DNA from: Bacteroidetes bacterium HGW-Bacteroidetes-14
GTDB lineage: Bacteria; Bacteroidota; Bacteroidia; Bacteroidales; UBA932
Direction: 5' to 3'
Length of the DNA: 49,165 nucleotides
Assembly (NCBI GenBank): GCA_002842655.1
Contig: PHDP01000004.1
Location: 1-49,165, forward strand
Position numbers and translations under genes: made by a program. Of the stretch, positions 1 to 7,625 are shown piece by piece; position 1 is the first letter of the stretch, and each line of letters starts with the position of its first letter. The notes below the pieces were generated by a model that did not search any database, was not told the DNA's origin, and saw only the letters and a program-made list of their open reading frames with translations.

Positions 1-285
1 AACAGCTGCATCAGCTACTGTAGCGATACCACCAACTGTTACGTTTGTGCTGTCGTTAACCATGATAACTGCTGTGAAAGTGCTGTCTGCAAGGTACTCG
101 AGCTCGATTGGAGCTGCCATTTTAGTTTCCTGAGCTGCACCTGTTGAGTCAATAACTGTAACAGTGATTGAGTCAACACCTGACCACTGACCTACTAGTT
201 GTTCTGATACCGGAGCTTCTTTAGTTCCGCAAGATACGAGTGCTACGCCAAGAGCAGCAACTGCGAGAATTGATTTAACTTTCAT
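1..285 (-). CDS. Small lipoprotein, 3' end cut by window edge
   Basis: This reading frame was translated by hand and is missing from the ORF track because it runs off the left edge. The first residues, MKVKSILAVAALGVALVSCG, are a lipoprotein signal peptide with lipobox LVSC (acylated Cys19). The mature part starts GTKEAPVSEQLVGQWSGVDSI and is rich in Thr, Val and Asp, like small beta-rich lipoproteins (lipocalin-like or 'WSG' calycin-type domains), but the fragment is too short to assign a family. The protein should sit in the cell envelope. A well-formed Bacteroidota promoter lies upstream (324-353, minus), which supports this start. Function unknown. Confidence 0.75.
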   Translation of the reverse strand, partial: MKVKSILAVAALGVALVSCGTKEAPVSEQLVGQWSGVDSITVTVIDSTGAAQETKMAAPIELEYLADSTFTAVIMVNDSTNVTVGGIATVADAAV

Positions 286-323
286 TTTATAAAATGTTTT
301 AGGTTTGTTTGTTAATTCGGCCG

Positions 324-353
324 CAAATGTAGAAAGTTTTTTGATACGACAAA
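324..353 (-). promoter_or_regulatory. Promoter of the lipoprotein gene (-33 TTTG / -7 TACATTTG)
   Basis: On the minus strand TTTG (350-353) is followed after 18 nt by TACATTTG (324-331). This matches the Bacteroidota sigma-A consensus TTTG-N~19-TAnnTTTG and is the best two-part match I found in the window. Transcription would start near 318, giving a 5' UTR of about 30 nt before the ATG at 285. Confidence 0.7.
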
Positions 354-372
354 CATTTTTTTAAACATTTTA

Positions 373-380
373 TAACTTTG
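373..380 (+). promoter_or_regulatory. -7 element of alr (TAACTTTG)
   Basis: TAACTTTG matches TAnnTTTG and lies 19 nt before the alr start codon. I see no good TTTG at the expected -33 distance. The site lies back to back with the lipoprotein promoter in a 114-bp divergent region. Confidence 0.55.
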
Positions 381-399
381 CGATTGAAATTTTTTTCAA

Positions 400-1491
400 A
401 TGCAACATTCAACACTTCAAATTAACCGGTCGAACTTGCTCCATAATTTTAGCTTTTATCGATTAAAGCTCTCAGAATCAACAAAATTACTAGTACTTGT
501 AAAAGCAAATGCCTACGGTCACGGCGACGTCGAAATCGCCCGGCTTCTGGAGGAGTTTGGTGCCGATTATTTAGGTGTTGCCTTCCCATTTGAAGGCATA
601 AAATTAAGAAATGCCGGTATTAAGTTACCAATTATTATCCTTACACCGGGAATTGATAACTATGACGAATTAATTACACACAATCTGGAACCAAGTATAA
701 TCAGTCCCGATTCGGCAATTTCGTTCGTAAAAGCAGTAAAAAGGGCCGGTAAAAGCTCATGGCCTGCACATATCAAGATTGATTCCGGAATGAGCCGGGT
801 GGGATTTGTAAGTGAGGAGACTGAATGGCTCACAAAATTTCTATCAGATAACAGGGAGATAGAGGTAAAGTCTGTATTTTCCCACCTCTCATCTGCTGAG
901 CATGAGCTTCATGACAGCTTTACATCAGAACAGATAAGGCTCTTTTCTGAGGTTTACGAAAAAATTGCTTCAGCAACAGGAACAAAACCTATTAAACACA
1001 TACTCAATTCATCCGGGATTGAGCGATTCTCTCAGTACCAGTTTGACATGGTAAGGCTGGGAATCGGAATCTACGGATCAACTTATGTTGAGGGGAACAA
1101 TCAGCTTAAACCTGTAGCTTCACTTGTTACTCCCATAGTTCATATTAAAAGAATGAAGGATGCAAGTGTGGGATATGGCAGGCACGGACAGGTAGGGTCA
1201 GAGGAGAGAGAGATTGCAACTGTTCCTGTTGGTTATGCAGATGGTGTTAACCGTCATCTGGGAAGGGGGAACTTCTCATTTAAGGTAAATGGCAAGCTGG
1301 CTCCTACTATCGGGAACATTTGCATGGATATGTTCATGCTTGATGTCACAGGGTGCAATGCTAAGTGCGGAGATACAGTAACAATTTTTGGAGAAACTCC
1401 GTCTGCACTGGATATTGCACACAAACTGGGTACAATTACCTACGAAGTGTTTACCTCTGTTTCTGCCAGGATAAAAAGAGAAGTAATCTAG
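400..1491 (+). CDS. alr: Alanine racemase
   Basis: PLP-dependent enzyme that interconverts L- and D-alanine in the cytoplasm, supplying D-Ala for the peptidoglycan stem peptide. The PLP-binding lysine is K35 in the family signature VKANAYGHG, and the second catalytic base is Y259 in SVGYGRHG. The C-terminal beta domain contains PVGYADGVNR and GNICMDMFMLDV. The length, 363 aa, is normal for a stand-alone racemase. In many Bacteroidota the racemase is fused behind a MurF ligase domain; here there is no MurF part. The gene is divergent from the lipoprotein gene and convergent with holA, whose stop codon is only 6 nt away. Confidence 0.95.
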   Translation: MQHSTLQINRSNLLHNFSFYRLKLSESTKLLVLVKANAYGHGDVEIARLLEEFGADYLGVAFPFEGIKLRNAGIKLPIIILTPGIDNYDELITHNLEPSIISPDSAISFVKAVKRAGKSSWPAHIKIDSGMSRVGFVSEETEWLTKFLSDNREIEVKSVFSHLSSAEHELHDSFTSEQIRLFSEVYEKIASATGTKPIKHILNSSGIERFSQYQFDMVRLGIGIYGSTYVEGNNQLKPVASLVTPIVHIKRMKDASVGYGRHGQVGSEEREIATVPVGYADGVNRHLGRGNFSFKVNGKLAPTIGNICMDMFMLDVTGCNAKCGDTVTIFGETPSALDIAHKLGTITYEVFTSVSARIKREVI

Positions 1492-1497
1492 CGAAAG

Positions 1498-2547
1498 CTA
1501 GTTCATTAACTTAAACACGAGCTCCTGAAGAAGCTCTCCGTCTGAGGCCTCACCCCTGTCGTTGCTTTTTCCCATCCGGTCATATTTCCTGATGAGGGCC
1601 ATTGCTGCCATGCATTTTCTCAAAGGATAATTTTTTGATGCGGTTTCGTACTCGGCAAATGCAAATCTGTAAATACCTGCAGACATAGCATCCCCCTCGT
1701 TTACACGACCGTTTCCTGCTGCCTTAAGTGCATGGAATTTGAGGATTTTGGTAAAGTGCCCAAAAATTGCTGCCAGTGTCATCACAAGAGGGTACTGCTT
1801 ATCATTTAGGGCAAAATGAAATACTATTTTAAATGCCTTCTCACTGTTTTTGAATGAGAGAGCGTTAGTAAGTTCAAATACATTGTAATCTCTGCTTATT
1901 CCAACATTTTTCTCAACATCCTCAGCAGTTACGCTCTTGTTCCCCTCATCTGCATTAACAAGTATTTTGTCAAGCTGAACAACCAGTTTTCTTAATTCCG
2001 TTCCGCTGAATTCTGCAAGCATCGCAGCCGCTTTATTCTCTATCGAAAATCCTTTTCCCTTAAGATAATTATCAATCCATCCTGCAACCTCCCACTCCCT
2101 GAGAGCTGCCGACTCCAGAAGGAAACCATCTTTGGCGGCAACTGCACTCTTGTAGAACCGGGTTCGTTTGTCAAGAGTCTTTCCGGTAAATGAGAGTATA
2201 AGTATTGTGGTTGGCAGAGGCTGAAGGAGATATGTTTCCAGTGGCTCCAGATTTTTCAGAAACTGCGCCTCCCTTACGATAATGAGCTGACGGGCTGCCA
2301 TCATAGGGTAGCGTCTGGCTGTCTCGGCTATTTGTCTTGAGTCTGTCTCATTACCATACAGTAAAAGCTGATTGAACCCACGCTCCTCGGGAGTAAGTGC
2401 CCTTTCCATAATCTCTTTTGAAATTACATCTGAATAATAGGGCTCCTCCCCGGCCAGTATATAGAACTGACGGAACTTACCTGATTTGATTTCGGCAAGG
2501 ATTTTATCGAAGCTTCCTGCTGTGGACTGAGATGATGATTTAGCCAT
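1498..2547 (-). CDS. holA: DNA polymerase III subunit delta
   Basis: Clamp-loader delta subunit, which opens the beta sliding clamp during replication. The 349-aa length and the layout fit the family. The N-terminal AAA+-like domain (about 20-165) has FYILAGEEPYYSDVISKEI and RQLIIVREAQFLKNLEPLETYL. A middle helical domain with LAEFSGTELRKLVVQLDKI and a C-terminal collar domain follow. Delta does not hydrolyse ATP, and no Walker A motif is visible, as expected. The first ~10 residues are Ser-rich and probably disordered. It is divergent from the HsdR_N-like gene across 83 bp and convergent with alr. Confidence 0.92.
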   Translation of the reverse strand: MAKSSSQSTAGSFDKILAEIKSGKFRQFYILAGEEPYYSDVISKEIMERALTPEERGFNQLLLYGNETDSRQIAETARRYPMMAARQLIIVREAQFLKNLEPLETYLLQPLPTTILILSFTGKTLDKRTRFYKSAVAAKDGFLLESAALREWEVAGWIDNYLKGKGFSIENKAAAMLAEFSGTELRKLVVQLDKILVNADEGNKSVTAEDVEKNVGISRDYNVFELTNALSFKNSEKAFKIVFHFALNDKQYPLVMTLAAIFGHFTKILKFHALKAAGNGRVNEGDAMSAGIYRFAFAEYETASKNYPLRKCMAAMALIRKYDRMGKSNDRGEASDGELLQELVFKLMN

Positions 2548-2597
2548 ATTTCCTGTGGCGCTAAATTAGATAAAAAGGGTATAACCGGCAAATTTTA

Positions 2598-2605
2598 TAT
2601 CTTTG
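2598..2605 (+). promoter_or_regulatory. -7 element (TATCTTTG) before the HsdR_N-like gene
   Basis: TATCTTTG fits TAnnTTTG exactly and lies 25 nt before the start at 2631. The predicted transcript would start near 2611 and contain a five-codon open frame (2617-2634) that overlaps the next start. Confidence 0.6.
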
Positions 2606-2630
2606 CACACTCAACTATGCCGCTAAAAAA

Positions 2631-3038
2631 ATGAGAGATACGGTTTTTGATCCTGTAAGAAAAAAGAGAGTTGCACTCACTCCGGAAGAGGAGGTCAGGC
2701 AGCATCTTATAGGGGTACTCTCAGAAACTAAAGGCTATCCTCTTCACCTTATGAGCTGCGAGTATTCAATTGTTATTAATGGCAATAAATTCAGGGGAGA
2801 CCTGGTTGTTTTTTCGAGGGAGGCAAAGCCGCTTTTACTTGCGGAATGCAAAGCGCCCACAGTTAAAATAAGCCGCGGTGTCTTTGAACAGATTCTCACC
2901 TACAACAGAAACCTTGGTGTAAGGCATATCCTTCTCACCAACGGACCTGAAACCTATTTTGCTTCTTACGACGAAATAAGCAGCTCCTTTGTATATAAAA
3001 ACGACATACCAGACTACAATGAACTTTCTGAAAAATAA
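2631..3038 (+). CDS. HsdR_N-like protein with PD-(D/E)XK nuclease fold
   Basis: The 135-aa protein resembles the stand-alone 'type I restriction enzyme HsdR N-terminal domain' family common in Bacteroidota. A nuclease-fold core is visible: D57 (RGD), E72-x-K74 (AECKAP) and Q87xxxY91 (QILTY), which matches the PD-(D/E)XK plus QxxxY arrangement of RecB/HsdR-type domains. There is no helicase or methylase partner, so it is not a restriction system as it stands. The conserved acidic residues suggest real catalytic potential on nucleic acid, but this is inference. It lies between holA and a tRNA nucleotidyltransferase gene, whose start overlaps its end by 20 nt. Confidence 0.8.
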   Translation: MRDTVFDPVRKKRVALTPEEEVRQHLIGVLSETKGYPLHLMSCEYSIVINGNKFRGDLVVFSREAKPLLLAECKAPTVKISRGVFEQILTYNRNLGVRHILLTNGPETYFASYDEISSSFVYKNDIPDYNELSEK

Positions 3039-4434
3039 GATATTCACAATTGTAAGCGAAGAGGCCGGGTTATCAGGTGTCCGCGCCTTTGTTATTGGCG
3101 GGTACGTCAGGGACTGCCTGCTTGGAAGGAAAAGCAAGGACATTGATATTGTTGTTGAGGGGAGCGGCATTGAGCTTGCAGAGAGAGTGGCCTCAAGGCT
3201 GGGTGTAAGGCTTACAGTGTTCAAAAACTTTGGAACTGCTATGCTTAAGACAGGCAGTATTGAGGTTGAGTTTGTAGGAGCAAGAAAGGAGTCATACAGG
3301 GCAGATTCAAGAAAACCTGTTGTTGAGGACGGAACTCTTGAAGACGATCAGAAAAGACGGGATTTCACTATTAACGCACTGGCTTTCAGCCTTCAGAAAG
3401 AGGACTTTGGAAATTTGGTAGATCCGTTTACAGGTGTAAGTGATCTTCAGCAGGGATTAATCAGAACCCCTCTTGACCCGGATACCACATACAGTGACGA
3501 CCCGCTGAGAATGATTAGGGCAATAAGGTTTGCAACTCAGCTCTCTTTTACAATTGTGCCGGAATCTTTGGAATCCATAAGCAGAAACAGAGACCGCCTG
3601 AAAATCCTGTCAAGAGAGAGAATCGCAGACGAACTAAATAAAATCCTTATGGCCAAAAAGCCCTCTGTAGGCTTTTATCTGCTTGACCAGACAGGACTTC
3701 TGGAAATTATACTTCCTCAGCTTGTTAAACTGAAAGGTGTTGAGTCTGTTGAGGGGAAAGGACATAAAGAGAATTTTTCCCACACTCTTCAGGTACTCGA
3801 CAACCTGGCTCACAAAAGTGATAATTTATGGCTCAGATGGAGCGCTTTGCTGCATGATATTGCCAAACCCAATACCAAAAGTTACGAGCCCGGAATAGGC
3901 TGGACTTTCCACGGACATGATTTTGTGGGAGGTAAAATGGTGCCGAGAATCTTTCAGCAGCTTAAGATGCCTCTTAATGAGAAGATGAAGTATGTGCAGA
4001 AGATGGTTCAGCTTCACCTGAGACCAATTGCTCTGGTTCAGGAAGAGGTTACTGACTCGGCTGTGAGACGCCTTCTGTTTGACGCAGGAGACGACATTGA
4101 GGACCTTATGATGCTCTGTGAGGCAGATATTACTTCAAAGAATGAAAAGCTCGTTAAAAAGCACAAAAACAACTTCGAACTGGTGAGGCAAAAACTCATT
4201 GAGGTAGAAGAGAAAGATGCAGTCAGAAACTTCCACAATCCTGTTTCAGGTGAATATATAATGGAGACGTACGGACTTAAGCCATGCAGGGAGGTTGGCC
4301 TCATTAAGGAGTTTATCAAAAACTCAATTCTTGACGGTGTAATAGGAAATAATTTTGAAGAGGCAAGTGCTCTTATGGAGTCAAAAGCCACAGAATTGGG
4401 ACTGGAGAAAAAGAGCTCTACGAACAAGATTTAG
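3019..4434 (+). CDS. cca: CCA tRNA nucleotidyltransferase / poly(A) polymerase family protein with HD domain
   Basis: Adds or repairs the 3' CCA of tRNA, or acts as a related class II nucleotidyltransferase. The N-terminal Pol-beta-like head has the signature GGYVRD (27-32) and the metal-binding pair D41-I-D43. It is followed by the RRDFTINALAF and DPLRMIRAIRFATQL neck motifs, and a C-terminal HD domain with H279-D280 (LLHDIAKP). The ORF track begins at 2989, which would overlap the previous gene by 50 nt; the ATG at 3019 (MNFLKNKIFT) fits homologue starts better and gives 471 aa. The 3' end overlaps the convergent histidine kinase by 17 nt. Class II sequence alone cannot tell CCA addition from poly(A) polymerase activity. 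Confidence 0.88.
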   Translation: MNFLKNKIFTIVSEEAGLSGVRAFVIGGYVRDCLLGRKSKDIDIVVEGSGIELAERVASRLGVRLTVFKNFGTAMLKTGSIEVEFVGARKESYRADSRKPVVEDGTLEDDQKRRDFTINALAFSLQKEDFGNLVDPFTGVSDLQQGLIRTPLDPDTTYSDDPLRMIRAIRFATQLSFTIVPESLESISRNRDRLKILSRERIADELNKILMAKKPSVGFYLLDQTGLLEIILPQLVKLKGVESVEGKGHKENFSHTLQVLDNLAHKSDNLWLRWSALLHDIAKPNTKSYEPGIGWTFHGHDFVGGKMVPRIFQQLKMPLNEKMKYVQKMVQLHLRPIALVQEEVTDSAVRRLLFDAGDDIEDLMMLCEADITSKNEKLVKKHKNNFELVRQKLIEVEEKDAVRNFHNPVSGEYIMETYGLKPCREVGLIKEFIKNSILDGVIGNNFEEASALMESKATELGLEKKSSTNKI

Positions 4435-5764
4435 GAATAGTAAAGGTGAAGAGTGTCCCCTTTCCGGGAGTGCTTTCAACGCCAATTTTTCCCCCGTGAT
4501 TTTCAATAAAACCCTTGCATAAAATCAGGCCTAGTCCTGTTCCCTTTTCTCCTTCAGTGCCAAGAACGGTGTTCTGTTTTACATCTATCCGAAAGAGATT
4601 CTCCAGGGTATTCAGGTTCATCCCAGTTCCGTTATCTCCCACAGTTACTGAAACTACATCCTCCATTTCCCTTGCCTCAATCCACACCTCACCGCCTGAC
4701 TGAGTAAACTTTAGTGCATTACTGAGCAGATTGCGCAAAACAGTATATATCATCTCCTTGTCAAAACATGATTCAAGTTTTATAACGCTTGACCTGTTTT
4801 CAAGCTTAACCCCTTTTTGCGCAAAAAGAGACGATAAAAGTTCCACATTTAACGCAACAGCATCAGCGATATTATTCCGGCTTTTATTGATTTTCATATT
4901 TCCTGACTGCACTCTTGACCACGCCAGCAGGTTTTCCAGAAGCGAATAAACATCATGAGAAGAGCGCTTGAGTGAATGGAGAGACTCCGAAAACTGATCC
5001 GGGGTGAAGTCTTCTGTATTGTCTGAGAGATATTCAAGGAAAGTTGACATTGTACCCACCGGTCCCTTCAGGTCGTGAGATATTATTGAGAAAAACCTGT
5101 CTTTTGCCCTGTTGAGTTCTGCCAGTTCTCTGTTTTTGACAGATATCTCCTCTGCAAGCCTGGAGAGCCGCTCCTCCTTGCTTCTGAGTACTTTCTGGTT
5201 TACAATTATGACAAAAAGCATCATAAAAAAGAGAAAGACTGCAGAGACTACTCTGAATTCAGAAATGGCATTTTCAGGAAAACTGTACATTGCCAGCTCA
5301 GGTCTCATGTAGTATTCGGCATAAACAAAGGAGGTGAGGCACAACACCATTAAAAAGAGTGTATAAATAACCCTTGATGATTTAAATGTTAAGAGGGGCA
5401 CCACAGACATCAGGATTAAATAGTAATGAAATCCCGGTCTTGGGCCAAACCAGAGAACAGAGAGCAGAATAAAAATTCCTGAAAGAATCAGGTTCAGAAG
5501 AAATCCGGTGACAAATAACCATCCTCTTAAGTTGATTATCCTGCAGCCGCCTGCTAAAAGAGCTGCAATCAACAGAACGATTACAACATCTGAATAGAGT
5601 GTAAAATTTTTTAATGTAAAGAAAATTGCCAGCAGCACGGGTACCGCAACAGCAATGTAAATTGCCAGATTATTTGCCCTCCTGACAGCCATATTAATGT
5701 CACTGCCTTCGGATTCGAAGGTATCGAATTTGCTCAGATTATGAAATATTGAATCAAATCCCAT
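4418..5764 (-). CDS. Orphan membrane sensor histidine kinase
   Basis: The 448-aa protein has an N-terminal six-helix membrane module (about 33-50, 58-75, 82-103, 111-128, 131-150 and 172-190) with no large periplasmic loop. A short coiled linker leads to a HisKA domain with the phospho-acceptor H230 in SIISHDLKGP, then a HATPase_c domain with the N box LRNLLSNALKFT, G1 DNGTGM and G2 GEKGTGLGL. The multi-helix sensor suggests detection of something in or at the membrane. No response regulator is adjacent, so the partner is unknown. An 18-bp palindrome lies just upstream of the start and may be regulatory. Confidence 0.9.
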   Translation of the reverse strand: MGFDSIFHNLSKFDTFESEGSDINMAVRRANNLAIYIAVAVPVLLAIFFTLKNFTLYSDVVIVLLIAALLAGGCRIINLRGWLFVTGFLLNLILSGIFILLSVLWFGPRPGFHYYLILMSVVPLLTFKSSRVIYTLFLMVLCLTSFVYAEYYMRPELAMYSFPENAISEFRVVSAVFLFFMMLFVIIVNQKVLRSKEERLSRLAEEISVKNRELAELNRAKDRFFSIISHDLKGPVGTMSTFLEYLSDNTEDFTPDQFSESLHSLKRSSHDVYSLLENLLAWSRVQSGNMKINKSRNNIADAVALNVELLSSLFAQKGVKLENRSSVIKLESCFDKEMIYTVLRNLLSNALKFTQSGGEVWIEAREMEDVVSVTVGDNGTGMNLNTLENLFRIDVKQNTVLGTEGEKGTGLGLILCKGFIENHGGKIGVESTPGKGTLFTFTIPKSCS

Positions 5765-5784
5765 ACCGGGTATTTTTCCGAAAT

Positions 5785-5802
5785 TTACAAAATATTTTGT
5801 AA
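5785..5802. promoter_or_regulatory. 18-bp perfect palindrome upstream of the histidine kinase
   Basis: TTACAAAATATTTTGTAA reads the same on both strands over all 18 bases and ends 21 bp from the histidine kinase start codon (minus strand). Position and symmetry fit an operator for a dimeric regulator. The AT-rich composition means chance cannot be ruled out. Confidence 0.4.
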
Positions 5803-5821
5803 TTCATCACAACAGATAGCT

Positions 5822-5987
5822 CAATCACACCAAATAGCAGCGCTGTTTTTCTTTACGCTTTTTTCTTTGTGTTTTCAGGGGCTTGCGGGACTCCTCGCTG
5901 CGCTCGTCAGACAGTCCTCAGCCTTTTTCCTTAAAACACTTCAGAAAAGAGGCTAAAAAACATCGATTCTGCTATTTGGTGTGATTG
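5822..5987. repeat. 166-bp palindromic intergenic element with 19-bp terminal inverted repeats
   Basis: The first 19 bases (5822-5840, CAATCACACCAAATAGCAG) are the exact reverse complement of the last 19 (5969-5987). The interior also pairs imperfectly along its length, for example CGCTGTTTTT with the complement of AAAAAACATCG, TGTTTT with AAAACA, and GGACT with AGTCC. The whole element can therefore fold into one long hairpin with a GC-richer tip (CTCGCTGCGCTCGTC). There is no open reading frame inside and no clear target-site duplication. It resembles REP-like or MITE-like intergenic elements; family unknown. Confidence 0.7.
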
Positions 5988-6016
5988 GTCTATTTCTTAT
6001 CTCTAATGAATAACAA

Positions 6017-6050
6017 AAATCCAGAGCTGGAAAAGTCCCGTTCTGGATTT
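6017..6050 (-). terminator. Rho-independent terminator of the receptor/beta-helix operon
   Basis: AAATCCAGA (6017-6025) pairs perfectly with TCTGGATTT (6042-6050) over 9 bp with a 16-nt loop. On the minus strand the stem is followed by ATTTTTG. It lies about 50 nt after the stop of the beta-helix lipoprotein gene. Confidence 0.6.
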
Positions 6051-6102
6051 GTGTAAAAATTCTTTACTGATTATTAGTGCACCCGAAGACAGTGTAAAGA
6101 TA

Positions 6103-7599
6103 TTAATAGGCAGTGTTCTGAGGGTCAAAGTTGGCCCATTTAAGAGTCCAGTTGTCTGCTGCGGCATCACTTCTGAAGGCTCCTATGAAGTTTACCTTAT
6201 CGAAGAATGACGATGAGAGGATATTGTCTGAAAAGAGATTCTCTTTGCCGGTAAGCGGACTGCCTGCAACAGGGCCCCAGTTTGCGCCTGCAGCAATTGA
6301 AACAGGCTGCTTAAGCATCAGCCCTGCAGATGTGGCAAACTGAAGGTTTGTCAGCCCTGCCAGCTTAAAATATGACGATGAGAAGGATTCTGCAGCTGTT
6401 TTATCAAATGTAGAGGAGTTTACAGAGAGAGAGTCCTTGAATGAGGCATCTTTATCGCTGCCGGTAATCTTCATACCTCCAAAAACAATATTTTTCAGAG
6501 TTAGTCTTCCATCAGTTGCAGCACTCTGGGTCTGGGACCCTTTGTCGTTACATATCATCAGTCCAACCGGAAATCCGGACGCAACAGAGTTGAAGCAGTG
6601 AAGGTTTGAGCCTCTTCTGATTTGTATTGCTGCCTGGTGCTGTCCAAGCTTGGAACCATTGTTTGGATTGAATTCTCCTGCATCAATATATGCGGTCGTA
6701 TTTTCAAACCTGGTATCCTGAGCTGCAGCGCCAATGAGAGTAACATTTGAGAAAACAGGTCTTGTTATTGGCAGCTGGTTTGGTGCATCACTGTTGTTAT
6801 CTGATTCAAATCCGTTTGAAATTGACTTGTCTGCAATTTTTGGGTGTTTTACAGCAAGCGCAAACTGGATATTTCCCCTGAAACCGGCGTCGGTATCAAA
6901 ATCGTCGTCCCAGCCATGGTATGAAATGATGTATTTGGCATTCACAGTTCCCCCGAACCACTCAAAAGAGTCGTCGTTTGAGTACGACACCTGAATGTGG
7001 TCAATTGTAGTGCCACTACCCACAGACCCAAGCGTAAGACCGTTTATCTCCTGATCTGCCTTGAAAGGGTAACCGGCAAACTCAATTCTTATGTGAGAGA
7101 GTACACCAGAATTGTCTGCATCGTTGTTTCCCCCGTGTTTAGATCTGGGACCTCCTTCAATAATCATCTCACTTTTGTTGTTGGTTGCGTTACCGCAAAT
7201 AATGACACCGCCCCAGTCACCCGGTTTTCTCTGGCCGGCCGGCTGTGCAGATGTGAAGACAATTGGAAGGTCAGCAGTTCCCCTGGCAATGATTTTTGCA
7301 CTCTTTTCAACTATGAGCGCTGCCTTGGTAGCCTTGTCTCCTTTAATAACGGTTCCTGCTTCAATAGTAAGAGTAGCACCGGCTGTTACATAAACCCATC
7401 CCTTTAGCAGATAAGTTCCCTTTTTAAGAGTGTAGTCCTTTGTAATTTCAAACTCCTGAACACCGCTTCCGATTTCATTAGTGTTGAATATTACCTGTTC
7501 TTCTTCCGGTTCCGGCACTACCGGAGCGGGGTTCTTCTCACATGATGCCGAAATCATTAAAAATGACACAGCAAGAATCGGATAAATTATACGTTTCAT
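6103..7599 (-). CDS. Secreted beta-helix-type lipoprotein linked to a TonB-dependent receptor
   Basis: The 498-aa protein starts with a lipoprotein signal (MKRIIYPILAVSFLMISASC, acylated C20), then an acidic Pro/Glu linker. The long repetitive beta-rich body resembles a right-handed parallel beta-helix: GWVYVTAGATLTIEAGTVIKG is a typical first rung, followed by Asp-rich stretches (DNDADNSG, SNDDSFEWFGG, GWDDDFDTDAG). These acidic clusters could bind metal ions. The gene starts 26 nt after the TonB-dependent receptor, clearly one operon, so it probably acts at the cell surface as the receptor's binding or processing partner in the place where SusD often sits. It is not SusD-like. Substrate unknown. 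Confidence 0.75.
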   Translation of the reverse strand: MKRIIYPILAVSFLMISASCEKNPAPVVPEPEEEQVIFNTNEIGSGVQEFEITKDYTLKKGTYLLKGWVYVTAGATLTIEAGTVIKGDKATKAALIVEKSAKIIARGTADLPIVFTSAQPAGQRKPGDWGGVIICGNATNNKSEMIIEGGPRSKHGGNNDADNSGVLSHIRIEFAGYPFKADQEINGLTLGSVGSGTTIDHIQVSYSNDDSFEWFGGTVNAKYIISYHGWDDDFDTDAGFRGNIQFALAVKHPKIADKSISNGFESDNNSDAPNQLPITRPVFSNVTLIGAAAQDTRFENTTAYIDAGEFNPNNGSKLGQHQAAIQIRRGSNLHCFNSVASGFPVGLMICNDKGSQTQSAATDGRLTLKNIVFGGMKITGSDKDASFKDSLSVNSSTFDKTAAESFSSSYFKLAGLTNLQFATSAGLMLKQPVSIAAGANWGPVAGSPLTGKENLFSDNILSSSFFDKVNFIGAFRSDAAADNWTLKWANFDPQNTAY

Positions 7600-7625
7600 C
7601 TTTATTATAATGAATTGGTTGGTTG

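Noticed and set aside
2835-3224. 129-aa ORF on the minus strand
   Set aside because: It lies antisense to two well-supported genes and has no recognisable domain or promoter; a frame shadow.
5765-6102. tRNA, small ORF or IS remnant in the largest gap
   Set aside because: No cloverleaf, no frame over 30 codons with a start and no transposase fragment; the content is explained by the two palindromes and the terminator.
6997-7407. 136-aa plus ORF inside the beta-helix gene
   Set aside because: Antisense shadow of a gene with a clear signal peptide and operon partner.
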